Positions 13,161 through 62,743 of a stretch of 64,000 nucleotides of DNA are shown here, one piece after another; position 1 is the stretch's first letter, and every line of letters begins with the position of its first letter. The notes below the pieces were generated by a model that saw only the letters and a program-made list of their open reading frames with translations, was not told the DNA's origin and did no database searches. Source of the stretch: Amphiduros pacificus (taxonomy: Eukaryota > Annelida > Polychaeta > Phyllodocida > Hesionidae); NCBI GenBank assembly GCA_949316495.1, contig OX439012.1:20866666-20930665 (forward strand). The letters are read 5' to 3'. Made by a program: the position numbers and the translations under genes.

Positions 13161-14924
13161 TGAAAATATATATATTATTGATATTTGTGAGATTTTTATA
13201 ATCTCATAGCGTTATTATTTATTTATAAACGTGCTTTTTTAGAGAATAAAAAAGCATCGAATTTCTAAAATTATCATACTTTAAAGGAATAGAGAAGATC
13301 GTTTAAATTCATAAAGTTTGTGGGGTAAACCGGCGTCCCGATGAGCGCAGAACTTGGCGTTCTCATTACAAACATTTATAATGGCATCTCCACGTGCGCC
13401 AGGCTTTGGTTGGTCGTTTCCCGTGGTTGATCAGTTTGTAGGATTTTGAGTTTGTCCCTCGCACATGTTGGGAGAGTCGTGTTGCGCCGCATAGTCCGCT
13501 GTCACGGAGTTTACATACGCCATAGACGGCCTCGCTGCCGGCCCTGTACTAGACGGGGGTCGGAAACTTACCACACAGGCGTGTCCAAAAATTCTACCAG
13601 GGGTATTATCAATATATCTATATGTATTTTTTCTTTTGGAGGGGAACGTTGCATTAGATAAGTTCGCCTGTTGATATTACTTTGGCGTGATTTGTGAGAG
13701 AACGTAATGGTACTTTTAAAGCAAATCAATATATCTGGCGATCAGCGTCCAATATCACCGAACACGCCATCTAAATATTTAATGTAGGGCTTGTGATGTT
13801 CTGGACACGCCTTTATGGCAGTGACGGGGGTCCCCCCAAGCTTGACTGGGCTGCGGCGTTCGTTATCGTAATCAGGCGGCGTGCGATAGGCATTCAGTCA
13901 ACTGCTTAACGCCCCCCTCTCCTAACCCCCTCATCGACCGGCGCTACCTAAAACAGGGTTCGGGCAGAAGTGGCGAAATCCTGGCCGGGTTTACTACCAA
14001 CACAAATATATGTACTTTTATATTCAAAATAATACTCATTTTTATTTTAACATCTTTATTGTTAAATACTGCTGAATTTAAATTTATTAGATTTTTTTTT
14101 TGGATTTTGTTTTGTTTATATCGCAAGTTCAATTAACTTGCTGCATTTTGAAAGTATCTCTTATAAATCATGATTTTATTATATATAGAAATTACTATGT
14201 ATGTTCTTCTAGTCATTATATACCACAGCTTCTTATTTATATGGTGTATCCATGGCAACCAAATAATCTAATTATGAAATTGATTGGTCATGACGAAGGC
14301 TACTCTTAATAAAATTGAGACAATACAATTGTCATAAGCGTGTGTATGCAGTTGGAATATGATATACATAAATGAAGCAGTATTATCAATTGTTTATACT
14401 GAATAAAAAATGGCAAAATGATAAATAAATTACTCTCACTTATAGTGAAATAATATAATATAGCAACCTCATAGATGCGTCAATATTAGCACTGATGTAT
14501 GATTATGTGATATATTTAAATCTTTGTGATTACACAAATATTAAGACACCCAGACTCAGAAAAACACAGGTCAAGCTGACCTTAATCTTGGGCAATGGGG
14601 GTAAATATATGATTAGAGTTTCTGAGGAAAATGTTTTTTTTTAAATATAACATATTAATATGATTGTCATGGTTGTATCCATTAGTTTAATACGGATGTT
14701 GATAAGTACACTGATAAATGTCCCGGAAGTCTCAGTTGAAAGTATCCGCTTTGAATATTGAAAAGGTATATTGATTCATATTAACATTGACAAAAAAATC
14801 TACAGAAACCTTGTGCGTAATGTCTAAATAAAATCAGCTCATTCATACACACATCCAAAAAAATATAAACATGTGTTGCTGAATGTAACCGAAATGATAC
14901 AAGGTCCAAGAAGCGGAAGAGATA
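12850..14924. other. Intergenic region upstream of the SAND gene
   Basis: Includes degenerate GGCGTCA-containing short repeats (about 12900-13060), an (AT)n tract (13072-13159) and a GC-rich single-copy island (13330-13970). No gene supported. Confidence 0.5.
13072..13159. repeat. (AT)n microsatellite
   Basis: About 88 bp of AT with one GT interruption. Confidence 0.97.
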
Positions 14925-15128
14925 TTGACGTGTATTTTTTGGACCAGCTCCAAGTTGAGGGTCGGTCACAGTGCGCGTGTCCGGCTTTTAGAAGATACCG
15001 CCTCGCATGCCGTTCTCGGTTACCGTACATCCGATCCGCGCGCCGAGCCAAGTAAACAGTCGCCGCACAGCCCCGCATCTACGGAATTTACGGGCCGGCT
15101 CCGGCGAAGTACAGACGTCTCTTTAAAC
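14925..15128 (+). promoter_or_regulatory. Probable 5' leader/promoter-proximal region of the SAND gene
   Basis: About 200 bp directly before the ATG are clearly richer in CpG and G+C than the flanking intergenic DNA, which fits a CpG-type promoter or 5' UTR. No TATA box is convincing and the transcription start cannot be placed from sequence. An AG at 14947-14948 (GGACCAG) could instead be the acceptor of an upstream non-coding exon. Confidence 0.4.
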
Positions 15129-51763
<36,635 letters not shown>

Positions 51764-51782
<19 letters not shown>

Positions 51783-52262
51783 ATACTCTCATTCAAAGTA
51801 AGTTATCTTTGATCTTAGACAATAAATACTATTAAAGTAAGTTATCTTGAATCTCAGACAGAAAATACTCTCATTCAAAGTAAGTTATCTTTGATCTGAG
51901 ACAAAAAATACTCTTAAAGTAAGTTATTTTTGATCTTAGACAATAAATACTCTTAAAGTAAGCTATCTTGGATCTCAAACAGAAAATACTCTTAACGTAA
52001 GCTATCTTGAATCTCAGACAGAAAATACTCTCATTCAAAGTAAGTTATCTTTGATCTTAGACAATAAATACTCTTAGAGTAAGCTATCTTGGATCTCAGA
52101 CAGAAAAATACTCTTAAAGTAAGCTATCTTGGATCTCAGACAGAAAATACTCTAAAAGTAAGCTATCTTGGATCTCAGACAGAAAATCTCTTATTCAAAG
52201 TAAGTTATCTAGGATCTCAAATTGCAAAAGGTCGTATTCAAAGTAAGTTGTCATCAGTCTCA
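51764..52262 (+). repeat. Tandem array (about 39-43 bp units) across the stop codon, carrying GTAAGT/C and AATAAA
   Basis: Twelve degenerate units of about 39 or 43 bp. Each has GTAAGT or GTAAGC followed by TATCTT; starts are near 51798, 51837, 51880, 51919, 51958, 51997, 52040, 52079, 52119, 52158, 52200 and 52243. Three units contain AATAAA (51821, 51942, 52063). The first unit overlaps the last codons and the stop: CTCAGATTGTAAATACTCTC matches CTCAGACAGAAAATACTCTC of later units. Confidence 0.9.
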
Positions 52263-55165
52263 TATTGTCTCAGAATAGTATTGAAAGGAATACTATAATA
52301 TCAGATTATATATACACTTATTCAAAGTAATCTCGAATTCAGGTCGTAAATAAGTACACTAGTCTGTAAAATAAAATTACAGTAAAAGCATTTAAACATA
52401 TTGAAAAAAACATTAAATTGATATTTTTGCATTGCAGGAACAGTTCTTGGAATAACAATGAAAGAGGAAGGAATCTGTATTTCCAGATGATACCACCCCA
52501 CAAGGTCCCGGATGGACAATTTATATTCCAATATACAGAAAAGAAATAGTGATCCTGATTTGTGAATATTTTGGAGTAAAACAAAATTCAGGAGGTGTAA
52601 TTTTCCCTTTGTATGGAGAAATTATAACACTTTGGATTACCTCTTCTCCGTGAACTGATTTCATTAATTCCAAATCCTAAATATTTGAGTGGATTTATCT
52701 ACACCAAGACATCATTATGTCCTCTGTGTTGCTTTTTTTATCTTTCACAAATAAACATGGACAGAGATGGAAAATATGTCGATTGTGAAAGCGGAGTAAT
52801 GCCAAAGTTTTAACATTTTTTATATTGTGTGACTGCGGGATGAAAGTTACTATGCATTTACGAGGAATTCAGTTCTCAACAGGCTTGGAGAGATATAATA
52901 TGTGAGGTGAAAGAAAATGCAACATTCTTTGTTAGTGTTTGTAAAAAAAGAGTGTTTGGGTCCAATTTTAATCCAGTTTTGAATATGTGCTGTATATCTT
53001 CCATGTGAGAGTTTTCTATACCTGTATAGTTTTCTACACCGGGATGTGTAGAATTGTTGTACATTTTCAATGTAGCCATAGCTTCGAAAAAAGACTGTCG
53101 CATACTCTTAAATGTGTCTTTGAAACTTTGATTTCAAACTCGGATTCTGAGACACGAGCACATGGAAAATATCCCAATATTTCTGTCAGTATCTTTAATA
53201 CCTTCACAAAAATCAGTCTTAGACATCTTAATCGTCAATGCCATTAATACCAAGACATTTACTGGAAATACATAAAATCTATTGTGATGGTATAGACCTG
53301 TGTAGATCGTAGATTTTAACTGTCTTCTGAACCAAAGACACAGAAGAATAAAATAAGGTTTGACTAATATAGTCAAGCTTTGGAATATCTGAATCTCGTA
53401 AATCAGCTCTTTGCAAACACGATTATTATAAGAGGGACATTGAAATAAAGAGATAATTCACCTTGAAACAAAATAATATGAAAAAAAGATTTTGATATTA
53501 TAATGGCAGAACAGTTGGAACTTTGTCCATGTCAGTGTTTTGGACTAAAGCACATTTTATTTTGTTAGTAAAGTAGTTTTAACATATAACAGTATTGTAT
53601 ACCTCATTTTATATTCTGATCCAAAACCACTGAACTTGTAAACTTACTAGCAGGTTACAATATAAGATTCAGTATATGCTCTACACGAGTAAATAGAAAA
53701 AAAAGGTAAATATCTATGTAATTTACATAATCATTACCTTGTTGTTAAGATATGTGGTATACCATATGTATAATAATAAGAAGTTAGGTCAAGATTAATT
53801 TAATTAACACTGTAGGTGCTATATATACCTTATATAAATCACTGCCAAGGAATGATATAATTTACAGTTTTAAATATCAGTTCAAAACACTTCATATCAT
53901 TCAATGATATATTATACATTAGAAAGAGTAAAGCTATTATTATTTGTTATTTTCCTTGAATATATCACGTAATAGTGCAACATTATTGATTCCAACAATT
54001 CTAAAACACATGAGAATCAAACGCATTGTTCTTTTATTTTAAACTTTGGGTGAGAAGGTATGGGCAACCTCAGACACAATGCTGGAGTAACGTCATGAAC
54101 CCCACATCCAATAAATTAGGTCACAGAAAAAAATAGTCTATAATATTTTGTAATGGCAAAACAAGTTCTAATTAGATCACTGATAATATAATAATAGTAT
54201 TTCCTAATATTATACACAGTAAAGAGAACTCAATAAAAACAAAATTAGATTTCTTTACGGTTTTTGAGTTTGCAACAGAAAGTGTCCCAAATTGTGATAG
54301 AAATATATTTCACCAATTTCCCACGTCAGTATCTATTATTCACAGGCATGGTTATGGTGTGGTCAATGTATGTGTATATAGAGTCCAGAACTTTCATCTC
54401 AAAGGAATATTATGTTCTACAACCTTATGAAGCTTTCCTACAAAATTTGTTTTTGAACTCAACGTTGAGTAAAGCTCACAGCATCAAATACCTTGATACA
54501 TACCAACAAATGTAGTCTTGTAACATTTTGCAGGTTGAAAGAATCAAAATATATTTTTATTTCTGTTATACCGAGAGAAAAATACCTTCGTTGAAAGAAA
54601 TACAAGCATTGTCTGTCACTCTATGTCTGGTCCATACTAGCACTGGACGAACAGAACATATAATTATCATGATTTACAACTACACTCAGATTGGGTAGAA
54701 CATGTCAATTACAAATTGTTATATTCAAGCTTGACGTTAATCTTCATATATATCTTATCCATAATTTTAAAGCTCACTGCTTTTAAATTATTACAAGTCT
54801 TTTTCATTTTCACACCTACTTCATGGATAGTCCACCTGTAAGTTGTGAGCAACAGATATCACTTTTATTTAGTAACTTTAAACTGTTGTTACAGGGACCA
54901 GACATACAACAAGACAGCAATGTGTTGAATGGGAATTGAATTGAATTTATTGTTTTAACTCCACATTTGCCCAGTGAATAAGAATGTTTATTGTGTCACC
55001 CAATGTGCTATTTATAAATGAATGATTACATTCTCTTTGTAAATATATAATTATTGTACATGTCACAGAATTCCTATATATCAAAATGTTAGTATTGTTG
55101 ATATGATCTCGTGAACATTGTATTTGTGTTTTCTCAAAGAAATAAATATATTGATATTAAATCTC
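51783..55165 (+). other. Probable 3' UTR of the SAND gene
   Basis: No coding signal. Candidate poly(A) signals AATAAA lie at 52750, 53444 and 55141, plus three inside the tandem array right after the stop. The 55141 site follows AU-rich sequence typical of a 3' UTR end. Which site is used is unknown. Confidence 0.45.
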
Positions 55166-55203
55166 AGGAACTTTGTGTACTATTTGTGTACTATTTGTGA
55201 ACT

Positions 55204-55275
55204 ATATATATATATATATATAGATCTTTATAGATCATAGAAAATATAGATCTTTATAGATCATAGAAAATATAC
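55204..55275. repeat. About 31-bp duplication with internal palindrome
   Basis: ATAGATCTTTATAGATCATA followed by GAAAAT occurs twice; an inverted piece (ATGATCTATAAAG) lies near 55299. Confidence 0.75.
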
Positions 55276-55400
55276 ATCCCTTACCTCAATACCACACTAT
55301 GATCTATAAAGTCCCACCAGAAACAATATGTAACAATTGGGGCGAATGCTTTCATGTTAAATTAAAAGTCTCTTGAAATACCAGTATGTGCAGTTGTAGC

Positions 55401-55474
55401 TCAGTCATGACCCGATTCTCAGTTATGACCCGATTCTCAGTTATGACCCGATTCTCAGTCATGACCCGATTCTC
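55401..55474. repeat. 18-bp minisatellite, four copies
   Basis: Unit CAGTTATGACCCGATTCT with T/C variation. Confidence 0.93.
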
Positions 55475-56539
55475 TACCCGAGGATTTTATTCAAATTTAT
55501 ATTTAAAGATAAAACATCAGAAAACCTATTAAGAAAAAAAAACATTTTATTTTATTAAAATCTACAATACATCACTTTTGTTCTGAAGTAAATTTTTACC
55601 ATTTAAACATTAAGATAAAGATATCACATACTTTGAAGTCTGTAATAGACTTTTTGGGGATATGGTCAAAATAACTGTGTAACTAAGTGGACAGCGGCAC
55701 CAAGTGCCTGTGCATTTTATTTGGTAGCTATATATTCCCTCCTCTTATCTAAAATCTGAAGATAGCTGCCAATATTAATCTTAATCAGCTTGTTTCTACC
55801 ATGATTAGACCTCAACTCTGGCATTTATTTCGATGTAAATTCTCACTTTTCATTCAGGCCCTGACATTAGAACTACGCATTCAAGTTTGGCGGCCATTTG
55901 AAGTCTTCCAAAACGTAAATAATATGCATATCTATGCATTGGTAACTTATATGTTCTCCAACTTGCGAATAATATACACTTGTATATAATTTACATTCAT
56001 AAAATGCCCAAATTCAGCAGTTTGACCGCGGTCTGATGTGGCAATTCAGTAGCGTGGTCCACTTCGTATAGCGGTTATTTTGACCAGGTACCATTAATTA
56101 CTGAAGAAGCATCGCTATATATTGAAGGTCACATGAAAGTATTTAGAGAAAATGAATGATCTAATTAATAGTTGTGTGGAAAAACTCCTTTTTTTGTACA
56201 GGAATCACAGATAATGGCCGTTTTTACCGTTCTTATTATTTTTCTATTATCAAAATCATTCTGTTTTATGATGTAAAACTGCTCATTTTTATGGTTGTGG
56301 AGTAAAGAAGTGAAAACATTGAGTAGGACATAATTACATTTGTAGATAATATTTCAATCCTCTGTTGATATAGGCACTATGACGTGTTATTTATCATTAT
56401 TATAATAAATAATTTTATTCAAACTCTTTACATAAAATAAAGGTTTAGTTCACATTCATACACCATCATCTTGCAAGTTGCATTGAAGAGAAAATACCAA
56501 ACATTAAGAGAAAAGGGATTTGGAACCAACGTGTGAGAT

Positions 56540-56592
56540 TAAAACGTTGAATAGAGTAGCGGCGCGAATGCGTTCGCACGTATTGTGTTTAT
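56540..56592 (+). repeat. Dispersed repeat, piece 2
   Basis: AAAACGTTGAATAG, then GCGCGAATGCGTTCGCACGT and ATTGTGT match the reverse complement of 63421-63471. Confidence 0.65.
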
Positions 56593-56631
56593 TTGTGATA
56601 CTGGTAGCTAAGCTGTGAAAGCACTTAAAAC

Positions 56632-56748
56632 ATGGCGGCTGGAAGTTGGTGGAGATATGCTTCAAATTATTTTAGTTTAGTGATAGTGTCAAAAGCAATT
56701 GGAAAAGGATTAATAGGTAATTTAAAAATTGGAGTTCTTAGATATTAG
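56632..56748 (+). CDS. Possible 38-residue small ORF or first coding exon
   Basis: ATGGCGGCTGG with A at -3 and G at +4 (excellent Kozak context). It reads MAAGSWWRYASNYFSLVIV and on to a TAG at 56746-56748. A GTAATT after codon 28 could be a weak donor. ATGGCGGC is also a common YY1-type promoter motif. No continuing exon was found. Confidence 0.2.
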   Translation: MAAGSWWRYASNYFSLVIVSKAIGKGLIGNLKIGVLRY

Positions 56749-57825
56749 TTGGAAAGATGTCCATAAGGTTAAGATTTTTGTCTATTTTCATTATGATTTT
56801 CTCAAAATTCTTATAGGTATTACTGAGTTTTCACGGAGGCTGCCATTTTGAATAACATGATAGAAATTAACCAATGATAAACAACGTATTAAGTTAGGGC
56901 CAAATTCAATATGTTGCATGCTTTTTGATTGGTCCAAATTATCATCTACTCATATCTGCTCTCAGAAAGGATTTAAGTGATCATTTATGAAACAATTAAC
57001 AGAAAATGATCACAAACATCACACAAAGCTACGAAGCATTAATATTTGTTAAAGGATATCCATCTGTCATACTTCAATGTACCTTTAACTAAATCTTCTT
57101 GTGGAATGAGTAAATCCGGCAATCGTATAAGGAATCGTTTTTATCATTCCGATTATCACAGAAAGAAATAATTGATCTGCCCTTTTATGGGTAGAAATAC
57201 AAGAACACAAATTATTATTATATTCTTATCAGATAATTATCTCCATACATCATATAGAGTTCAGAATTAATTAATCTGTTTATTCTGTTATTTTGCTCAT
57301 TCCCAAAGCTCCATAAATTAAACATTTATATGATGCTTTTGAAATTGGTTATATACAGTTACATTAATTCAATGTTAAATTAATTGCATAAGTTTACTGT
57401 ACGTAAATAATACATTACATTTACATTATTTATATCTATCTCTATTTTACAAGTTAAATCATAATCTCTCATCGATATAAATTACAAATGAAAATGATTA
57501 AGACTTGCATCGATGCATCATACAGGTTATCAGTAATATGTTTACACAGAAAGCCAATAGGCATCCCGTGTACACCAGCATTCATGAAAGCACACCAATG
57601 TGTTTAAAAGCAAATATAAAAGTCAACATCTTATTTGTATCTTATCACATGATTCACAGAATATCCCATAAATATTCTCTCGTTAACTCAGACACACTGT
57701 AATCAGTATGCTGTTAAGGCAACAGTTTATTGGGTCATATATACTTCCCTCCCTAAGTACTTATAGCAAGGATGAAATGGTTCACGATTCTTCATGTTTT
57801 CCTTGGGTTGTTATGATATTAATGA

Positions 57826-58890
57826 TTCGCTATCATTCCTAGGGTTTCCATGGTTTCAATGTTCCCCATGTTTACATGAGGTTTCTACGATTCGCTATCA
57901 TTCCTAGGGTTTCCATGGTTTCAATGTTCCCCATGTTTACATGGGGTTTCTACGATTCGCTATCATTCCTAGGGTTTCCATGGTTTCAATGTTCCCCATG
58001 TTTACATGAGGTTTCTACGATTCGCTATCATTCCTAGGGTTTCCATGGTTTCAATGTTCCCCATGTTTACATGGGGTTTCTACGATTCGCTCTGATTCCT
58101 AGTGTTTCCATGGTTTCAATGTTCCCCATGTTTACATGGGGTTTCTACGATTCGCTATCATTCCTAGGGTTTCCATGGTTTCAATGTTCCCCATGTTTAC
58201 ATGGGGTTTCTACGATTCGCTATCATTCCTAGGGTTTCCATGGTTTCAATGTTCCCCATGTTTACATGGGGTTTCTACGATTCGCTCTGATTCCTAGTGT
58301 TTCCATGGTTTCAATGTTCCCCATGTTTACATGGGGTTTCTACGATTCGCTATCATTCCTAGGGTTTCCATGGTTTCAATGTTCCCCATGTTTACATGGG
58401 GTTTCTACGATTCGCTATCATTCCTAGGGTTTCCATGGTTTCAATGTTCCCCATGTTTACATGGGGTTTCTACGATTCGCTATCATTCCTAGGGTTTCCA
58501 TGGTTTCAATGTTCCCCATGTTTACATGGGGTTTCTACGATTCGCTCTGATTCCTAGTGTTTCCATGGTTTCAATGTTCCCCATGTTTACATGGGGTTTC
58601 TACGATTCGCTATCATTCCTAGGGTTTCCATGGTTTCAATGTTCCCCATGTTTACATGAGGTTTCTACGATTCGCTATCATTCCTAGGGTTTCCATGGTT
58701 TCAATGTTCCCCATGTTTACATGGGGTTTCTACGATTCGCTATCATTCCTAGGGTTTCCATGGTTTCAATGTTCCCCATGTTTACATGGGGTTTCTACGA
58801 TTCGCTATGATTCCTAGGGTTTCCATGGTTTCAATGTTCCCCATGTTTACATGGGGTTTCTACGATTCGCTATGATTCCTAGGGTTTATT
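57826..58890. repeat. 65-bp satellite-like array, about 16.4 copies
   Basis: Units start at 57826 + 65k (last partial at 58866). Each contains the hairpin CCCCATGTTTACATGGGG. A diagnostic variant (CTCTGATTCCTAGTG) occurs in units at 58086, 58281 and 58541, suggesting higher-order duplication of three to four units. Confidence 0.97.
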
Positions 58891-59270
58891 TGATTTCAAT
58901 TATCCCTGTATTCCTGAGGTTATTATGATTTCCTATGATTCCTAGAGTTCAAATGACTCCTATGATTCCTGGTGTTTCCATGGTTTCAATGGTCTCTACG
59001 ATTCCTGGGATTTCTACGATTCCTATGATTCCTAGGGTTTCCATGGTTTCAACGATCTCTATGATTCCTGGTGTTTCGATGGTTTCAATGGTCTCTATGA
59101 TTCCTGCGGTTTCTACGATTCCCTATGATTCTGGGGGTTTCCATGGTTTCAATGATCCCTATTTATTCCCGGGGTTTCTACGATTCCCTATGATTCTGAG
59201 GGTTTCCATGGTTTCAATGATTCCTGTGTTTTCCTGGGGTGTTTGTGATTCCCTATATGAATCTTAGGGT
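58891..59270. repeat. Diverged, shorter-period relatives of the 65-bp array
   Basis: Shuffled GGTTTCCATGGTTTCAATGA and GATTCCTATGATTCCT blocks; the oldest edge of the array. An open plus frame here is repeat-driven. Confidence 0.85.
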
Positions 59271-60325
59271 TCGTAGTCTGGAGGTTTCTCGAGTGGTACA
59301 TTCGGCTTTGGGGCACCTGTTTAAGGTAAAAATCATTTTAACATGATTAGGCTCAATTATAACCTGATATAACTAGATATACCTAGAGCAATGTAAATAA
59401 ATAGCATTGTTAAATCACATATCAATACTCTTTAATAATATCAGGTAGGACCATAATAGGTTAGAATAATGAATTTAAAACACAGAAAACATTAATAAAC
59501 CAAGAAATCTCAAAGAATATGTCAGACCAATCTGGAATAAGAAGACACATCTTTGGAAAACTAAATAAAATAAATTAAGACATCTATATCCCCATTTTTT
59601 CTTAATGGAAAGAAATACTATTTTTACAATATGTCTAATGGAAAATATGACAAGGTTGTTCTGATGCAAACTGCAGCTCTGAGCCTTTTGAAATGCGAGT
59701 TGATACACTGAGGGATGTCATAGAGAGCTGCAGTGCATATCCTAGCCATCAACAGATTTCACTTATCTTATACATATTACATGCAAAGACGGACGCGATA
59801 TTTATATGGGGCTGGCATTTGCATGAACCTCAATAGAAGCTCAGTGCAATTGGCATTGAATGCGTGTTAGGTTTTTTTTTTCAATATGGCGGCCTCGGTC
59901 TGAACAGTTGGGAGCGTGTTTTTCCTATTCAGTCTGGCCCAGTGTTTTCCATCACTGCCAATCCTTTTATGTTTGACGCTGACATAAAATCACACAGGTT
60001 GCGACACCAATTTGTCTCATTATACTAATAAATGCAGTTTTTATGATTCAATCTTTGAAATATGAACACTATCAAGTGGCTACACCTGGCGGCAAATAAA
60101 TAATATTTCATTGCTGCCATCTACATGATAAAATGTGTCCGTAACGTGAGGCATTCCTTTTTCAATTACCTGTTTATTTCAGGTTCCCTCACACATTTTG
60201 TTCAAAATCACGTGTGATAATGTTGATTTTCACCAAAGTGTTCAAAAGTGTGCAAATTCCTTTGTACCTAAACAGAGTATTTATCTTTGACGTGACATGA
60301 ATACAAATGTCATAATGGACAAAAA

Positions 60326-60541
60326 GAATTGCTTTTATATCCTATAATTTCCATTATGTTTTGTTATATTTTATTACATACTCAAGGATGGCCTTGTGGA
60401 CAACTTTAGGGTATTTATGGGTGTCCTCTGGCAGAATTGCTTTTACATCCTATAATTTACATTATATTTTGTTATATTTTATTACATACTCAAGGATGGC
60501 CTTGTGGACAACTTTAGGGTATTTATGAGTGTCCTCTGGCA
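60326..60541. repeat. 108-bp tandem duplication
   Basis: Units at 60326 and 60434 differ at only a few sites. Confidence 0.93.
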
Positions 60542-60809
60542 GCAGATTTTCTGAGGGAACTACTTTCTTTTTACGCCAAAATGGAACATTTTCAAAAAAG
60601 TACGGGAAAAATGATCAACTGTCAAAAAGAGTACCTTTTTCATTAAAACTTTCAAGTCATGAAATGACATTTTATGGTATTCAGTTTTGTAATAAAAATA
60701 TTGATTTATTATTTGAAAATTACAATGGAATTTCTTTTTAACTCATAAAAGTGGCGTAGTAATATATCACTGCTCCAAAATTTATTTTGTCATGTCAAAA
60801 TGTTAAAGG

Positions 60810-61160
60810 CAAAAAGTTCTGCAGATTGTGGGACCATAATAAAGTGGATTTCCAAACAACTTTGTAAAAGTGATCTTAACAATATTTACTGTGATCCTAG
60901 TGGAACAGATTTTCTATTTTTCAAATACATTAAGAGAAAAATAGAGGTAAAGTACACACTTGATTCTTTCAAAAATGTGATTTTTTTTACCTCCCTTCAC
61001 ATATCTAATTGCCAAACTTCCTTTTTATTTCCAAATTACGCAAATCAAAATGAGAAAATCTGTTTCACTAGGATCACAGGGGATTTTCTTCCTAATAAAA
61101 TTAAATAAACACAGCTAAAAACAAGTCTACCCCTGTTGTGTAATCTGCAGAACTTATTTG
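60810..61160. mobile_element. Inverted-repeat (foldback/MITE-like) element
   Basis: GTTCTGCAGATT at 60816 pairs with 61142-61153; a 27-bp arm at 60889-60915 (CTGTGATCCTAGTG core) pairs with 61053-61079 with one mismatch. A further inverted match (AGGGTATTTATGGGTGT, 60408 against 61175-61191) suggests the element once reached into the 108-bp duplication. No transposase. Confidence 0.5.
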
Positions 61161-61374
61161 CTTGTCTTCACCCAACACCCATAAATACCCTTAATCGAAA
61201 TTAAAAATCCATTATCCACGTTACAGTTTCTTTGCAAACTTATCTGAGCTTAAAAAAAATCAAACAATAACGAAATGTTATAGAAAAAGACAAAAATGCT
61301 AAATGTTTTTGACATGCCAATGACTGAAATAAAGCCCCATTATGACGATTTCATCTTTAGCATGAAAAAGTACT

Positions 61375-61446
61375 TGTTCCGACCGGGATTTCAACCCTGG
61401 ATCCTTGGCGTGGGAGACAGACATCTTATCAAGTGAGCCATGTCCC
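61375..61446 (-). mobile_element. tRNA-derived SINE head
   Basis: The minus strand shows A box-like TGGCTCACTTGATAAGATG and B box-like GGGTTGAAATCCC at tRNA spacing, with an anticodon-arm-like CTGTCTCCCACGCC between. The acceptor stem does not pair, so this is a SINE or pseudo-tRNA. Confidence 0.55.
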
Positions 61447-61752
61447 ATAACATGGCCACCATGTACATACTTATATCAACAGAAACATCCTCTTCAAGAA
61501 TGTATATGTTTTTTTACGTTAGAGCTGAATGTTCGAGGTTTTGACATGATTAAGCTGGAAGTCTATGGAGCATACCGTACTACGATTATCGGTCCATGGC
61601 GGCCATGTTTTTGGCATGTTTTTTCTGCTTACACCGTCAGATAGCACTTTTGTTTCAGAAGTGATTTGTGAGTGCGTAGTAGAAGAAGAAGATTTTGCCA
61701 AAGATTTTGCTTGATTTTTTAAAATCAACACTTGTTCTGCCTGCATCATTTC

Positions 61753-62212
61753 TGACTCACTCTGACATCATTTCTGACTCACTCTGCATCATTTCTGACA
61801 CACTCTGCATTATTTCTGACTCACTCTGCATCATTTCTGACTCACTCTGCATCATTTCTGACACACTCTGCATTATTTCTGACACACTCTGCATTATTTC
61901 TGACTCACTCTGCATCATTTCTGACTCACTCTGCATCATTTCTGGCTCACTCTGCATCATTTCTGACTCACTCTGCATCATTTCTGACTCACTCTGCATC
62001 ATTTCTGACTCACTCTGCATCATTTCTGACTCACTCTGCATCATTTCTGACACACTCTGCATCATTTCTGACTCACTCTGCATCATTTCTGACTCACTCT
62101 GCATCATTTCTGACTCACTCTGCATCATTTCTGACACACTCTGCATCATTTCTGACTCACTCTGCATCATTTCTGACTCACTCTGCATCATTTCTGACTC
62201 ACTCAATGTAAA
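61753..62212. repeat. 21-bp array, block 1 (about 22 units)
   Basis: Unit TGACTCACTCTGCATCATTTC; most units keep the AP-1 heptamer TGACTCA, some have TGACACA. Frames are open on both strands because 21 is a multiple of three. Confidence 0.96.
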
Positions 62213-62272
62213 TTTGGACAATACCATTTGAATTAATTTAGCACCTCCTGATTATTAATTTAGCACCTCCTG

Positions 62273-62712
62273 ATTATTTCTGACTCACTCTGCATTATTT
62301 CTGACACACTCTGCATCATTTCTGACTCACTCTGCAGTATTTCTGACTCACTCTGCAGTATTTCCGACTCACTCTGCATCATTTCTGACTCACTCTGCAT
62401 CATTTCTGACTCACTCTGCAGTATTTCTGACTCACTCTGCATCATTTCTGACTCACTCTGCATCATTTCTGACTCACTCTGCATTATTTCTGACTCACTC
62501 TGCATCATTTCTGACTCACTCTGCATCATTTCTGACTCACTCTGCATCATTTCTGACTCACTCTGCATCATTTCTGACACACTCTGCATCATTTCTGACT
62601 CACTCTGCATCATTTCTGACTCACTCTGCATCATTTCTGACACACTCTGCATCATTTCTGACTCACTCTGCATCATTTCTGACTCACTCTGCATCATTTC
62701 TGACTCACTCAA
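62273..62712. repeat. 21-bp array, block 2 (about 21 units)
   Basis: Same unit as block 1. Both blocks end on the right in an identical 58-bp flank (AATGTAAATTTGGACAATAC, CAGCACCTCCTGAT), at 62203-62252 and 62704-62757, showing that block and flank were duplicated together. Confidence 0.95.
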
Positions 62713-62743
62713 TGTAAATTTGGACAATACCATTTGAATTAAT

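Larger units (their letters stand above)
55475..57825. other. Intergenic, AT-rich
   Basis: Contains dispersed-repeat piece 2 and a small ORF candidate at 56632. Nothing else could be supported. Confidence 0.5.

Noticed and set aside
61375-61446. Functional tRNA gene
   Set aside because: Acceptor stem does not pair and the B box deviates; pseudo-tRNA or SINE head.
61519-61749. Minus-strand frame continuing the 21-bp array into Ser/Thr-rich sequence
   Set aside because: The array's reading frame is broken between block 1 and this stretch and there is no splice support.
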